Source: Bacteroidales bacterium | Lineage (GTDB): Bacteria > Bacteroidota > Bacteroidia > Bacteroidales > WCHB1-69 | Reading direction: 5' to 3' | DNA length: 49,945 bases | Assembly (NCBI GenBank): GCA_017549765.1 | Contig: JAFYNM010000026.1 | Coordinates: 1 to 49,945, forward strand | Part shown: positions 7,879-15,621 of the stretch, in pieces | How the letters are laid out: every line of letters starts with the position of its first letter | Numbering within the stretch: the stretch's first letter is position 1 | Program-made: the position numbers and the translations under genes | The notes under the pieces: model-generated | Databases searched by the model: none | What the model was told of the DNA's origin: nothing | Seen by the model: only the letters and a program-made list of their open reading frames with translations

Positions 7879-10818
7879 TTATTTCACCCATATCTCATCG
7901 ATGAAGAGCCATGCCTGCTCGCCGGCGCTCAGATGCCATGCCGGCATCTTGCCGTAGTTGATGACTTTCACCTTGACATAGCGGGCGTTGGCAGAGCCGG
8001 AAACCTCCAGGTTCTCGATGTGCGCGCCGTCGGTTCTTCCCTGGGTGAGGCTCGCGGTGTTGAATAGATGGTAGTCTTTGCCATCTTCAGAGACATACAC
8101 CTCTATGGCGCGCGGGAGGAATATCCAGGCGCGTTGTTCTTCCAGACAGCCGGCACCGACTTTGGAGATGGGCTTGGTTTCTTTCAGGTCTATGACGACC
8201 TCGCAGTCGGTGGTGAAGCCTTGCCAGCCGCCGATACGGTAGTTGACAGGTCCGCGCTCGTTGTTGATGAGACCGTCGGGACCGCCAGCGAAGTATTGCG
8301 GGTTGGGTTGGGTGATATAGGTCAGCTCTTTGTCTTTCTTAAAGTAACTGTAGCTGGCGGTCACCACATGGCTGTAGCCGGTTTTGTCGTTATAGGCGAC
8401 AGCTTTGAGCGTGGTGGCTTCCGAAATGGTGATGGGCGCGGTGTACAATTGGCCCTGTTCTTTGCTCGGATTGGTGCCGTCGGTGGTGTAGTATATCTTG
8501 GTGCCAGCCGCATAATCGGCATTGTTCTTGGGGGCATAGTTGCGCAATTCCACCTGGAAAGGCTCCGAGAAGGTGGTCTTGGTGGTGGACATATAAGGCG
8601 CCGGGGTCAGCTGGTCCTCCTCGGGAATGGTCGCTTGCCAACGCAACATCGTGGCATCGTTGAACTTCAGACACTCCGACTCGTTGCTGGTCATCCGGAA
8701 CTCCAGAGTGCCGCCCTGGCTGATCTGCTTGTAATTGATGAAGGGCATGGTGAGACGCTTGCCGTTGAGGAGCACCTCCTTGACGTATTCTTGGTCGCTG
8801 TCTTTGATGATATGGAAGGTCTTCCCATTCTCCAAATGGATGTTGGCACTCTTCAACAAGGGGAAACCTAATGCATATTCGTTGCTGCCCGGACAGACTG
8901 GATAGAAGCCCATGGCGCTGAAGACGTACCATGCCGACATCTGTCCGCAGTCTTCGTTGCCGCACAGGCCGTCTGGCTTGGAGGAGTAGAGCTCCGTCAT
9001 GATCTGCTTGGTGTATTGCTGCGTGTATTTGTAGGTGCCTAGATAGTCGAAGAGATAGGCGGCGTGATGACTGGGCTCGTTGCCGTGGGCGTACTGGCCG
9101 ATCATGCCGGTGATGTCCGATTGCTGGCGGCCGCTGATGTCGGATGGGGCGGAGAAGAGAGCCTTCCAGAAACGCAGGGCCTCGGTGGCGCCGCCCAACA
9201 TCTTGACGTACTCAGGAATGTCCTGCGGCACGTAGGTGGAATACTGCCAGCTGTTGGCTTCGGTGAAGTAGTTGTTGACCTCTGTGGGGTTGAAAGGCTC
9301 GTACCGGCCACCGTTGAAACGGCCACGCATGAAATGCTTGTCGTCCAGGATGTTTTTGTACGCCTGCGCTCTCTTGATGAACTCTTTGTAGATGTCGTTC
9401 TGGCCGATGGCCTTGGCGTATTGGGCGATGCACCAGTCGTCGAAAGCATATTCCAGCGTCTTGGAGACGGATTCGTTGTCGTCCACCCCCGAGATGAAAC
9501 CGTTTTCGGCGAAAGGTTTGCGTCCCCAGACGTTCATACGGGCGCTGCTGACCATGGCATCCAGATAAGCTTTCTGCTCGCTGGCGGGGATCAGCCCTTT
9601 CTGGAATGCGTCCCAGATGACGGGGATGGAGTGGTAGCCGATCATGCACCATGTCTCATGGCTGGAGAGCTCCCAGATCGGCAACATGCCGCCTTGCTTG
9701 TATTGTTGCATGAAGGTGTATAAGAAGTCGGACGATCTTTTTTGGTCGATGATGTTCAAGAGCGGGTGCAAGGCGCGGTAGGTGTCCCACAAGGAGAATA
9801 CGGTGTAGATATTTTTGCCGGCATCCACCTGATGGATCTCCTGGTCCATGCCTCTGTAGCGACCGTCCACGTCGGTGTAGAGGTAAGGAGAGGTGAAACA
9901 ATGGTACAGGGCGGTGTAGAATACCTTCATATATTCAACGTTGTCGCTGAAGACCTCGATCTTGCTCAGCTCGGTGTTCCAGGCCTTGACGGCTTGGTCT
10001 TTCAGCTGGTCGAAGGTGTAGGGCATGATCTCTTCCCGGTTCTTCATGGCACCCTCGATATCTACGGCGGAGATGCCGACATGCAGGGTGACGCTCTTCA
10101 CTTTCTTGTCGAAGTAGAGGATGGCCTTGCAGTGCTCGCCGCGCACGTCATGGTCGCTGACCAACTTGTCGTTGACGTAATACTCAATGCGTTGCACGGG
10201 CTCGGAGGGGATGATGGAGAAAGCGCAGTATTGGTTGGGATTCCACGCTTCGGAGCGGCGGAATCCGAAGAACTCGTTGTCGCGGTGTGTGATGCCGGAA
10301 GCCAGCGTCTTGTCGCGGTGGGTCAGGTCGATGACGATGCCGCGCTCACCCTTCTTGGGGAAAGTGTAGCGATGTATGGCGCCCCGTTGTCCAGCGGTCA
10401 GTTCCACCTTGATGCCGTTGTCCAAGGTCACCTGATAGTATCCAGCCTTGGCAGTCTCGTTCTTGTGCGAGAAGGTGCAGGAATATTCCTCGTTGTTGAC
10501 GGAGGCGGTCTTGTAGAACGGCATGATGAGGATATCGCCGTAGTCGCTGCAACCCGTGCCGCTCAGGTGTGTGTGGCTAAAACCGTAGATGCGGTTGTCG
10601 GTATAGTGGTAGCCGGAGCAGCCGTCCCAGCCGTCCAGTCGGGTGTCGGGACTGACCTGCACGGCTCCGAAGGGCACGATGGCACCCGGGAAGGTATGGC
10701 CGTGCTCGGCAGTACCGACTAACGGATTGACAAATTGGGATTGGGCTGTGCCCCGAAGAGCAAAGCCTAAAAACATACAAACACAAAGGGTGGAAAGGAT
10801 TGTAAGTCGCTGTTTCAT
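7879..10818 (-). CDS. secreted GH92 family alpha-mannosidase-like glycosidase
   Basis: 979 aa with an N-terminal signal peptide of about 25 residues. The GH92 hallmark follows at once (NPLVGTAEHGHTFPGAIVPFG, then GWDGCSGYHY and GFSHTHLSGTGCSDYGD). The catalytic (alpha/alpha)6 part carries HGNEPSHH (Glu581) and GNEDCGQMSAWYVFSAMG (Asp623), both strongly conserved in GH92. A chitobiase C-terminal-like module (YYTTDGTNPS region) and a discoidin/F5-8-type C-like domain follow. GH92 enzymes are Ca2+-dependent exo-alpha-mannosidases that act on host or yeast N-glycans and mannans; the exact linkage cannot be told. It has its own promoter and is followed 32 nt later by hutU. No SusC/SusD pair is next to it. 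Confidence 0.92.
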   Translation of the reverse strand: MKQRLTILSTLCVCMFLGFALRGTAQSQFVNPLVGTAEHGHTFPGAIVPFGAVQVSPDTRLDGWDGCSGYHYTDNRIYGFSHTHLSGTGCSDYGDILIMPFYKTASVNNEEYSCTFSHKNETAKAGYYQVTLDNGIKVELTAGQRGAIHRYTFPKKGERGIVIDLTHRDKTLASGITHRDNEFFGFRRSEAWNPNQYCAFSIIPSEPVQRIEYYVNDKLVSDHDVRGEHCKAILYFDKKVKSVTLHVGISAVDIEGAMKNREEIMPYTFDQLKDQAVKAWNTELSKIEVFSDNVEYMKVFYTALYHCFTSPYLYTDVDGRYRGMDQEIHQVDAGKNIYTVFSLWDTYRALHPLLNIIDQKRSSDFLYTFMQQYKQGGMLPIWELSSHETWCMIGYHSIPVIWDAFQKGLIPASEQKAYLDAMVSSARMNVWGRKPFAENGFISGVDDNESVSKTLEYAFDDWCIAQYAKAIGQNDIYKEFIKRAQAYKNILDDKHFMRGRFNGGRYEPFNPTEVNNYFTEANSWQYSTYVPQDIPEYVKMLGGATEALRFWKALFSAPSDISGRQQSDITGMIGQYAHGNEPSHHAAYLFDYLGTYKYTQQYTKQIMTELYSSKPDGLCGNEDCGQMSAWYVFSAMGFYPVCPGSNEYALGFPLLKSANIHLENGKTFHIIKDSDQEYVKEVLLNGKRLTMPFINYKQISQGGTLEFRMTSNESECLKFNDATMLRWQATIPEEDQLTPAPYMSTTKTTFSEPFQVELRNYAPKNNADYAAGTKIYYTTDGTNPSKEQGQLYTAPITISEATTLKAVAYNDKTGYSHVVTASYSYFKKDKELTYITQPNPQYFAGGPDGLINNERGPVNYRIGGWQGFTTDCEVVIDLKETKPISKVGAGCLEEQRAWIFLPRAIEVYVSEDGKDYHLFNTASLTQGRTDGAHIENLEVSGSANARYVKVKVINYGKMPAWHLSAGEQAWLFIDEIWVK

Positions 10819-10859
10819 ATTGATTCTTATCTTTATGTATATCTAAATATATGAAACGG

Positions 10860-10890
10860 CAAATATACAAAAAATGCGTTGTTTTACCAA
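10860..10890 (-). promoter_or_regulatory. promoter of the GH92 gene
   Basis: On the minus strand TATATTTG (10860-10867) matches TAnnTTTG, and TTGG (10887-10890) supplies a -33 TTG with a 19-bp spacer. The leader would be about 35 nt. Confidence 0.65.
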
Positions 10891-10969
10891 GATAATTTTT
10901 AAAGTGATTGTATGCCTAATGGCACACATTTCTCCATGGAACACGCTGCGACCTACTTGTAAGTAACCT

Positions 10970-10993
10970 AATTACTTAATAGTTTAATAACTT
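10970..10993 (-). repeat. short tandem octads at the end of the CPBP gene
   Basis: AATTACTT, AATAGTTT and AATAACTT follow one another and run into the stop codon (10992-10994). The position matches the heptad arrays at other stop codons, but the period is 8. Confidence 0.4.
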
Positions 10994-11870
10994 AACGATT
11001 TGATGAATCATCCTTCGTTTTCCATAGGAATACGAGGCTGATGAAGGTGCCCACCACACAGGTGACGATCATCGGGATGGCCCCGTGGACTTCCGTGAAC
11101 TTGAGGTTGTCGAGGTCGATGCCTCGGCCCTCCAACGTGAAGGTGACCATGATGGTGAGGGCGTTGTGCAGGAAGTGCGCCAGGATGGGCAACCACAACG
11201 AACGACTCCAGTAGAAGAGGTAGCCGAGATACGCCCCGAGGAAGAAGCGCGGGATGAAACCGGCAAACTGTAAATGTATGGTGCTGAAGATGAACGCCGT
11301 GAGCCAGATGGCGAGATGCGGCTTCTTGGTCCATTCGGTGAGAAACGGCTGCAGCGATCCTTGGAAGAGGAACTCCTCGCAGACGGCCGGCACCAACCCA
11401 AGCACCAATATGTTCAGCAGCAGGGTGGGGTAGCTATGGTCTTGTAACAACTTGTCCAGAATGTCGTTGGCACTGTCCTCCATCTCTTGCAACGCCTCCG
11501 GCAAGGGGATAGCTTCGTTCCATTGCCCCAACAAGGCGACGAGCGGCAGGATGATGATGGAGAGAATCAGCGTGACGTTGACCAAATGGTACGCCGGCTT
11601 CCGGTCCGCCTGGTTGTAGTGCCACCATTGCCGGTCCTGACAATAGGCAAACAGCAGGGAGGGTGCCAAAAAAGTGCCAATGGAGGTGATGGTCGATTGC
11701 AAGTATAAGGTCGCCAGTGGGTTGCTTGAATATGCCGGGGTCATGGCTCCCCAGAAGAGCCACGACAGTAACATGGCCAGTCCGGAGGAGACGATGAGGC
11801 CTGTCAGTATGAACAGCGCCAGGTAGAGCAGCTGTACTCCACGACTTTTATGCGCGAAAAGAGGTTCCAT
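10992..11870 (-). CDS. CPBP family intramembrane protease-like protein
   Basis: 292 aa polytopic membrane protein. The Abi/CPBP signature is present: EE at residues 165-166 in CEEFLFQG, a His in FIFSTIHLQF (199), and HFLHNA (232-236). In the canonical EExxxR motif the Arg is replaced here by Gln170, as the text reads EEFLFQ. CPBP proteins are glutamate-type intramembrane proteases related to Rce1, or non-catalytic relatives, and in bacteria their substrates are mostly unknown. It starts 12 nt after the carboxyltransferase gene and is probably co-transcribed with it. Confidence 0.82.
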   Translation of the reverse strand: MEPLFAHKSRGVQLLYLALFILTGLIVSSGLAMLLSWLFWGAMTPAYSSNPLATLYLQSTITSIGTFLAPSLLFAYCQDRQWWHYNQADRKPAYHLVNVTLILSIIILPLVALLGQWNEAIPLPEALQEMEDSANDILDKLLQDHSYPTLLLNILVLGLVPAVCEEFLFQGSLQPFLTEWTKKPHLAIWLTAFIFSTIHLQFAGFIPRFFLGAYLGYLFYWSRSLWLPILAHFLHNALTIMVTFTLEGRGIDLDNLKFTEVHGAIPMIVTCVVGTFISLVFLWKTKDDSSNR

Positions 11871-11882
11871 GGACGGAGGGCG

Positions 11883-13670
11883 TTATTTCACGAAGGCCAC
11901 GACATCGCCACGGTGCACCTTCTTGCCCTGACCGACAACCGCCTTGATGAGCTTGCCGTCATAGCAGGAACGTACCTCTTCGTGGCCGTAGTAGGTCTGG
12001 ATGAAGCACACCACATCGTTTTCTTTGATCTGGCTGCCGATGGGCTTGGGCATGGACTGCTCCTCTACGGCGAACTCCCAGAAGAGCTGTCCGCTGACGG
12101 GCGCGATGACCGGCTTGGCGTCGGGCTCTTCGGCTTTCATCTTCTCAATGATCTCCTCTTGGATCACTTCGGGCAGCTTGACCACTTTGATGACCTCGCG
12201 GACGTTGGACTTCTGCTTGGCGATGGCTAATTCCTTCTCGAAGTTGCCCTTGGCACGGCCTTCTTTGTAGTCGATATACTGGCGCTCATGCATGGCGAAC
12301 TCGAAGAGCTCTTCCTCGTCTTCGCCGACATCCCATCCGCGCTCTTCCATCATCTTGCGGTATTTGGGTAGCTCGTCAGGGTAGTTGTCTTGCGGCACGC
12401 CGTCAAAGAATTCGTAGTTGTGCTCTTTGGCCAGCTCCACAATCTCGGGAGCCAGGGTGCCGGGCAGACGGCCGCAGCGACCTAAGATCATATCCCACAT
12501 CTTGTCGTCCATCTTGGAGTACTTGGGCGCACCTTGCGCCTCGGCCAGGATGTTCATCAAGGCGATGTTCTTCACATATTGGCTGAACGGGGTCACCAGA
12601 CCGGGTGTGCCGACTCGTGGCCACACATATTGCACTTCGTCAAACAGCTTGACCAGCAGCTCGTCTTCAGACAGCTCCTTATGCCCACTTTTGCGCAGGG
12701 CCAGGTTGATGGCATCCTTGACACCCTTGAGGTCGGCCATCATGGAGCCCATCATGCCGCCGGGGAGTCCGCAGCCCAAAAGCAGAGAGGTGGAGATCTT
12801 GTTCTTCGGCTCGATGAAGTAGCCTAAGAAGTCGTCCATGAACTTCTGCGTCAGGGCGCGCGCCTCCATATAGGCGTTCATGTTGATCTCGGGCACGTCA
12901 AAACCGTCAGCCTTCAACATGGCCTGCACGGCGATGACATCGGGATGGACCATGCCCCAGGAGAGCGGCTCCATCGCCACATCGATGATGTCGGCGCCGT
13001 TACGGCATACCTCCAAGACGGAGGCCATGGAGAGCCCGGGACCCGTATGGCCGTGGTATTGGATGACCAGATGTGGATATTTCTCTTTGATGGCTTTCAC
13101 CAGCTGGCCCAGCATGGTGGGACGGCCGATGCCGGCCATGTCCTTCAAGCCGATCTCCTTGGCTCCATACTCCACACACTTGTCCACGATGGACAGATAG
13201 TGCTCGATGGTGTGCACTGGGGAGTGGGTGATGCTCAGGGCAGCCTGGCTGATGAGCCCGAATTCGTTGGCATATTTGATGGAGAGCTCCAGGTTGCGAT
13301 GGTCGTTAAGACCGCAGAAGGAACGGACCACGTCCACGCCCTGCGCCTTCTTGACCTTGCACATCAGACGACGCACGTCAGCAGGGACGGGGAACATGCG
13401 GAGGCCGTTCAGGCCGCGCTCCAGCATCTGGCACTGGATGCCAGCCTCCCGCAAGGGCTTCGTCCACTCGCGGACTGCCCGGTTGGGGTTCTCACCATAC
13501 ATCAGGTTGACCTGCTCAAAGGCGCCACCGTTGGTCTCCACACGGGCGAAACAGCCCATCTTGACGATGACAGGAGCGATCTCCGTCAGCTGATCCACGC
13601 GCGGCTGGTATTTGCCAGAGGATTGCCACATATCTCGATATACCAAACAGAATCTAATACTTCTTCCCAT
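11883..13670 (-). CDS. carboxyltransferase (oxaloacetate decarboxylase alpha / pyruvate carboxylase subunit B-like) with degenerate biotinyl domain
   Basis: 595 aa. Residues about 1-470 form the TIM-barrel carboxyltransferase domain (RDMWQSSGKYQ, FCGLNDHRNL, EIGLKDMAGIGRP, YHGHTGPGLSMA), which moves CO2 between biotin and pyruvate/oxaloacetate. A PYC-OADA-like helical domain follows. The C-terminal 70 residues have the biotinyl/lipoyl fold pattern (VIAPVSGQLFWEF, ending KVHRGDVVAFVK), but the AMKM biotinylation site is replaced by YYGHE at residues 560-564 (11979-11993), so there is no lysine to biotinylate. It must use a separate biotin carrier or have lost the activity. The start at 13670 gives MGRSIRFCLVYRDMWQS, in family register. 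Confidence 0.85.
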   Translation of the reverse strand: MGRSIRFCLVYRDMWQSSGKYQPRVDQLTEIAPVIVKMGCFARVETNGGAFEQVNLMYGENPNRAVREWTKPLREAGIQCQMLERGLNGLRMFPVPADVRRLMCKVKKAQGVDVVRSFCGLNDHRNLELSIKYANEFGLISQAALSITHSPVHTIEHYLSIVDKCVEYGAKEIGLKDMAGIGRPTMLGQLVKAIKEKYPHLVIQYHGHTGPGLSMASVLEVCRNGADIIDVAMEPLSWGMVHPDVIAVQAMLKADGFDVPEINMNAYMEARALTQKFMDDFLGYFIEPKNKISTSLLLGCGLPGGMMGSMMADLKGVKDAINLALRKSGHKELSEDELLVKLFDEVQYVWPRVGTPGLVTPFSQYVKNIALMNILAEAQGAPKYSKMDDKMWDMILGRCGRLPGTLAPEIVELAKEHNYEFFDGVPQDNYPDELPKYRKMMEERGWDVGEDEEELFEFAMHERQYIDYKEGRAKGNFEKELAIAKQKSNVREVIKVVKLPEVIQEEIIEKMKAEEPDAKPVIAPVSGQLFWEFAVEEQSMPKPIGSQIKENDVVCFIQTYYGHEEVRSCYDGKLIKAVVGQGKKVHRGDVVAFVK

Positions 13671-13706
13671 ATTGTTGTAACTTGCTTATTGTTGTATAAT
13701 TAATAG

Positions 13707-13732
13707 AAAAAAAGCGCTCTCAGAGAAAGCGC
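13707..13732 (-). terminator. hairpin plus U-run just downstream of the carboxyltransferase promoter
   Basis: On the minus strand GCGCT pairs with AGCGC (13728-13732 with 13714-13718), with two further pairs around a short loop, followed by seven U (13707-13713). It may end transcripts of the FISUMP gene, or act as an attenuator in the carboxyltransferase leader, because it begins within a few bases of the predicted start site. Confidence 0.55.
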
Positions 13733-13733
13733 G

Positions 13734-13741
13734 CAAAGATA
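13734..13741 (-). promoter_or_regulatory. -7 box upstream of the carboxyltransferase gene
   Basis: TATCTTTG on the minus strand matches TAnnTTTG. The 15-bp context (13733-13747) is identical to a segment of the CRISPR repeat. No -33 TTTG at the ideal distance. Confidence 0.5.
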
Positions 13742-13751
13742 CATTTTTTTA

Positions 13752-13873
13752 GTGAACAGTGAACAGTGAACAGTGATCAGGAGTTAAGAAACTTCTAACT
13801 TCTAACTCCTAACTCCTAACTGACAACTGACAACTGACAACTGATAACTGACAACTGATAACTGACAACTCAT
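13752..13873 (-). repeat. heptanucleotide tandem array after the FISUMP gene
   Basis: From 13790 to 13873 there are exactly twelve 7-bp units of the form AACTNNN on the plus strand (AACTTCT x2, AACTCCT x2, then AACTGAC/AACTGAT variants, and AACTCAT), ending next to the stop codon at 13875-13877. GTGAACA x3 plus GTGATCA (13752-13779) is a second heptad block. No coding role is visible. Confidence 0.85.
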
Positions 13874-13874
13874 T

Positions 13875-15299
13875 TTAGTTGTGCACGCATCGGACAGAAT
13901 ACCCATCCCACTTCTCGGCGATAGGGTTTGTTAGCATCATCAAATTATTATTGATGCTGTATGTGATGATATGGTTGTTACACGTTTCGTTGGTTGTCCA
14001 AAAGCGAGCATGTGTGCCAGGCGAGACATAATTGCAGTTGTCGGTGTCGCCATAGGCCCTCAAAAATCCAATAGGATACGCTGAGAAGTTGGTGGCATTG
14101 TTGTCTGTCATATTATATCCTGGAGTGCAGGTGTCGTAATAGTTACTAGACCAACCTGTCTGGGAGGCAAATGCTTTAGCGGTATTTCCATTAAAAGTAC
14201 CGCAAATATAGGCACTTTGGGAGCTTGCATAGTTGATCATCTGGAGCCATTCAGCTTCGCTGGGTACATGCCAACCTGCTGGGCATATACCTTGAAGTCC
14301 TGATGGGTTGCTGTCGCTGCCATAAGGACCGTGCATCGTGGCGATCCAATTGTAAAGGTAACCGTGAGCAGCTACAAGGCTAGAGTCGTTGTTGGGATAA
14401 TAGCGATAAGCTGTCGTGGCGTTCAGCGTTGTCGGGCCTAATGGAATGCTTGCTCCGTTCGCGTAGTGGGTGGTACGTAAGTTCTCCCTCATCCAACACT
14501 GATTGCCAATCTGAACAGTATTGTACTGATTACCATCATAGTCGGTGAGCATCTTGACATTCGGGCAGGGTAGGCCATCGTACATCCCTATGGTGGCGGA
14601 AAACATCAGTTGTGAAACATGACTGTAGCTTGGTTCTTCTAAGAGAGGAAAACTCTCCGCATGGGCACCGCTGATGGAGGCATACCCCACATATTCCATC
14701 TGGTCGCCGATGTGGAATGTGTTGTTTATTATCCCTTTGTCATTGAATTCAGGATTGTTTTTATTAAAAAAATCCTCATAGCCTCCATACTCAATGAGGC
14801 TCTTTCCGCTATGGCCGTGACTGATCATTTTGATGGATGATGATTGACCATTTGCCAGTGCCGTCAAAAAATAGATGCCAGTGGAGGCAGCTGAGATGCG
14901 GAAGTGATGAGCGCCCGGCTGCATAGAGTTTTCGTGATAAGTACCTACCAAACGACCGGCGAGGTCTGTCATCTCAATGTTAACTTCTCCCTCTTCCTTC
15001 ATGTTCAGTGTCACGGATGTAGTGCCTGTGAAGGGATTTGGCGTGTTTTGCGATAATTGCACGATGGCGCCGGACATCTCGTGGTCTTCAATGCCGTTAG
15101 GACTTGAGATTATCCTTAATAAGGTGTCGGGCCAATAGAGAGTCGCCTGCCATCCTTGGCTAAGGTTGGTGACTCGCACGCTGTCAAGCTGAACATAACG
15201 ATTGTTGGTGTCACGTCCGGTAAAGTATATATACATAAATTGAGCATCCAATGCTGTACTCATGCAAACGGTGATGAAAACAAGTAATATCTTTTTCAT
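13875..15299 (-). CDS. secreted protein with internal T9SS-type sorting-like module and C-terminal FISUMP domain
   Basis: 474 aa. A signal peptide (residues 1-20, ending ALDAQ) precedes a short N-terminal part. Residues about 83-160 (NTPNPFTGTTSVTL, DLAGRLV, GIYFLTALANG) look like the beta-sandwich of type IX secretion sorting domains, but lie in the middle of the protein rather than at the end. Residues about 245-474 are a Fibrobacter succinogenes major paralogous (FISUMP) domain: DYDGNQYNTVQIGNQCWMREN, then GICPAGWHVPSEAEW, ending YSVRCVHN. Function is unknown; a cell-surface or secreted adhesive role is a guess. It has its own promoter and poly-G tract upstream and stands alone. Confidence 0.8.
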   Translation of the reverse strand: MKKILLVFITVCMSTALDAQFMYIYFTGRDTNNRYVQLDSVRVTNLSQGWQATLYWPDTLLRIISSPNGIEDHEMSGAIVQLSQNTPNPFTGTTSVTLNMKEEGEVNIEMTDLAGRLVGTYHENSMQPGAHHFRISAASTGIYFLTALANGQSSSIKMISHGHSGKSLIEYGGYEDFFNKNNPEFNDKGIINNTFHIGDQMEYVGYASISGAHAESFPLLEEPSYSHVSQLMFSATIGMYDGLPCPNVKMLTDYDGNQYNTVQIGNQCWMRENLRTTHYANGASIPLGPTTLNATTAYRYYPNNDSSLVAAHGYLYNWIATMHGPYGSDSNPSGLQGICPAGWHVPSEAEWLQMINYASSQSAYICGTFNGNTAKAFASQTGWSSNYYDTCTPGYNMTDNNATNFSAYPIGFLRAYGDTDNCNYVSPGTHARFWTTNETCNNHIITYSINNNLMMLTNPIAEKWDGYSVRCVHN

Positions 15300-15330
15300 T
15301 TATGCCATTTTTTTTTGAATGATGATGCCG

Positions 15331-15338
15331 CAAATATA
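15331..15338 (-). promoter_or_regulatory. -7 box of the FISUMP gene
   Basis: TATATTTG on the minus strand, about 32 bp upstream of the start codon. No good -33 element is seen. Confidence 0.55.
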
Positions 15339-15379
15339 CAAATATTTATAATAACATTACTTGTTTTAAAATAATTGTT

Positions 15380-15389
15380 GGGGGGGGGG
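15380..15389 (-). repeat. homopolymer of ten G (C on the gene strand)
   Basis: It lies 80 bp upstream of the FISUMP start codon and about 42 bp upstream of its -7 box. Tracts like this are slippage-prone. Confidence 0.8.
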
Positions 15390-15565
15390 TAATTGATTGA
15401 ATTCTACTATCTTGTAAATGTATCTTACCAGTAGTAAGGAATTATTTTCACAGTAATCCACCATGTATAAGGACGAATTTTGGATGAAAATGAGGTAAGC
15501 GTGATCATTTCGGAATGATAAATCCTAATACCACGCAATGTTGTGGTCAATTTCGATTTACATAA

Positions 15566-15621
15566 AACTTATAACTCCAAACTCCTAACTGACAACTGAT
15601 AACTGACAACTGCCAACTCCT
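15566..15621 (-). repeat. heptanucleotide tandem array at the end of tamL
   Basis: Exactly eight 7-bp units AACTNNN (AACTTAT, AACTCCA, AACTCCT, AACTGAC, AACTGAT, AACTGAC, AACTGCC, AACTCCT). The last unit supplies two bases of the tamL stop codon (15620-15622). Confidence 0.85.

Larger units (their letters stand above)
15300..15565. other. non-coding stretch between the FISUMP gene and tamL
   Basis: It holds the FISUMP -7 box and a run of ten G, then AT-rich sequence without a clear gene, RNA or terminator. With the heptad array to its right it makes a 320-bp gap. Confidence 0.6.

Noticed and set aside
7847-7891. Upstream start for hutU at 7891
   Set aside because: It overlaps the GH92 stop and adds 15 residues not expected in urocanases; MTLQEF is the family-like start.
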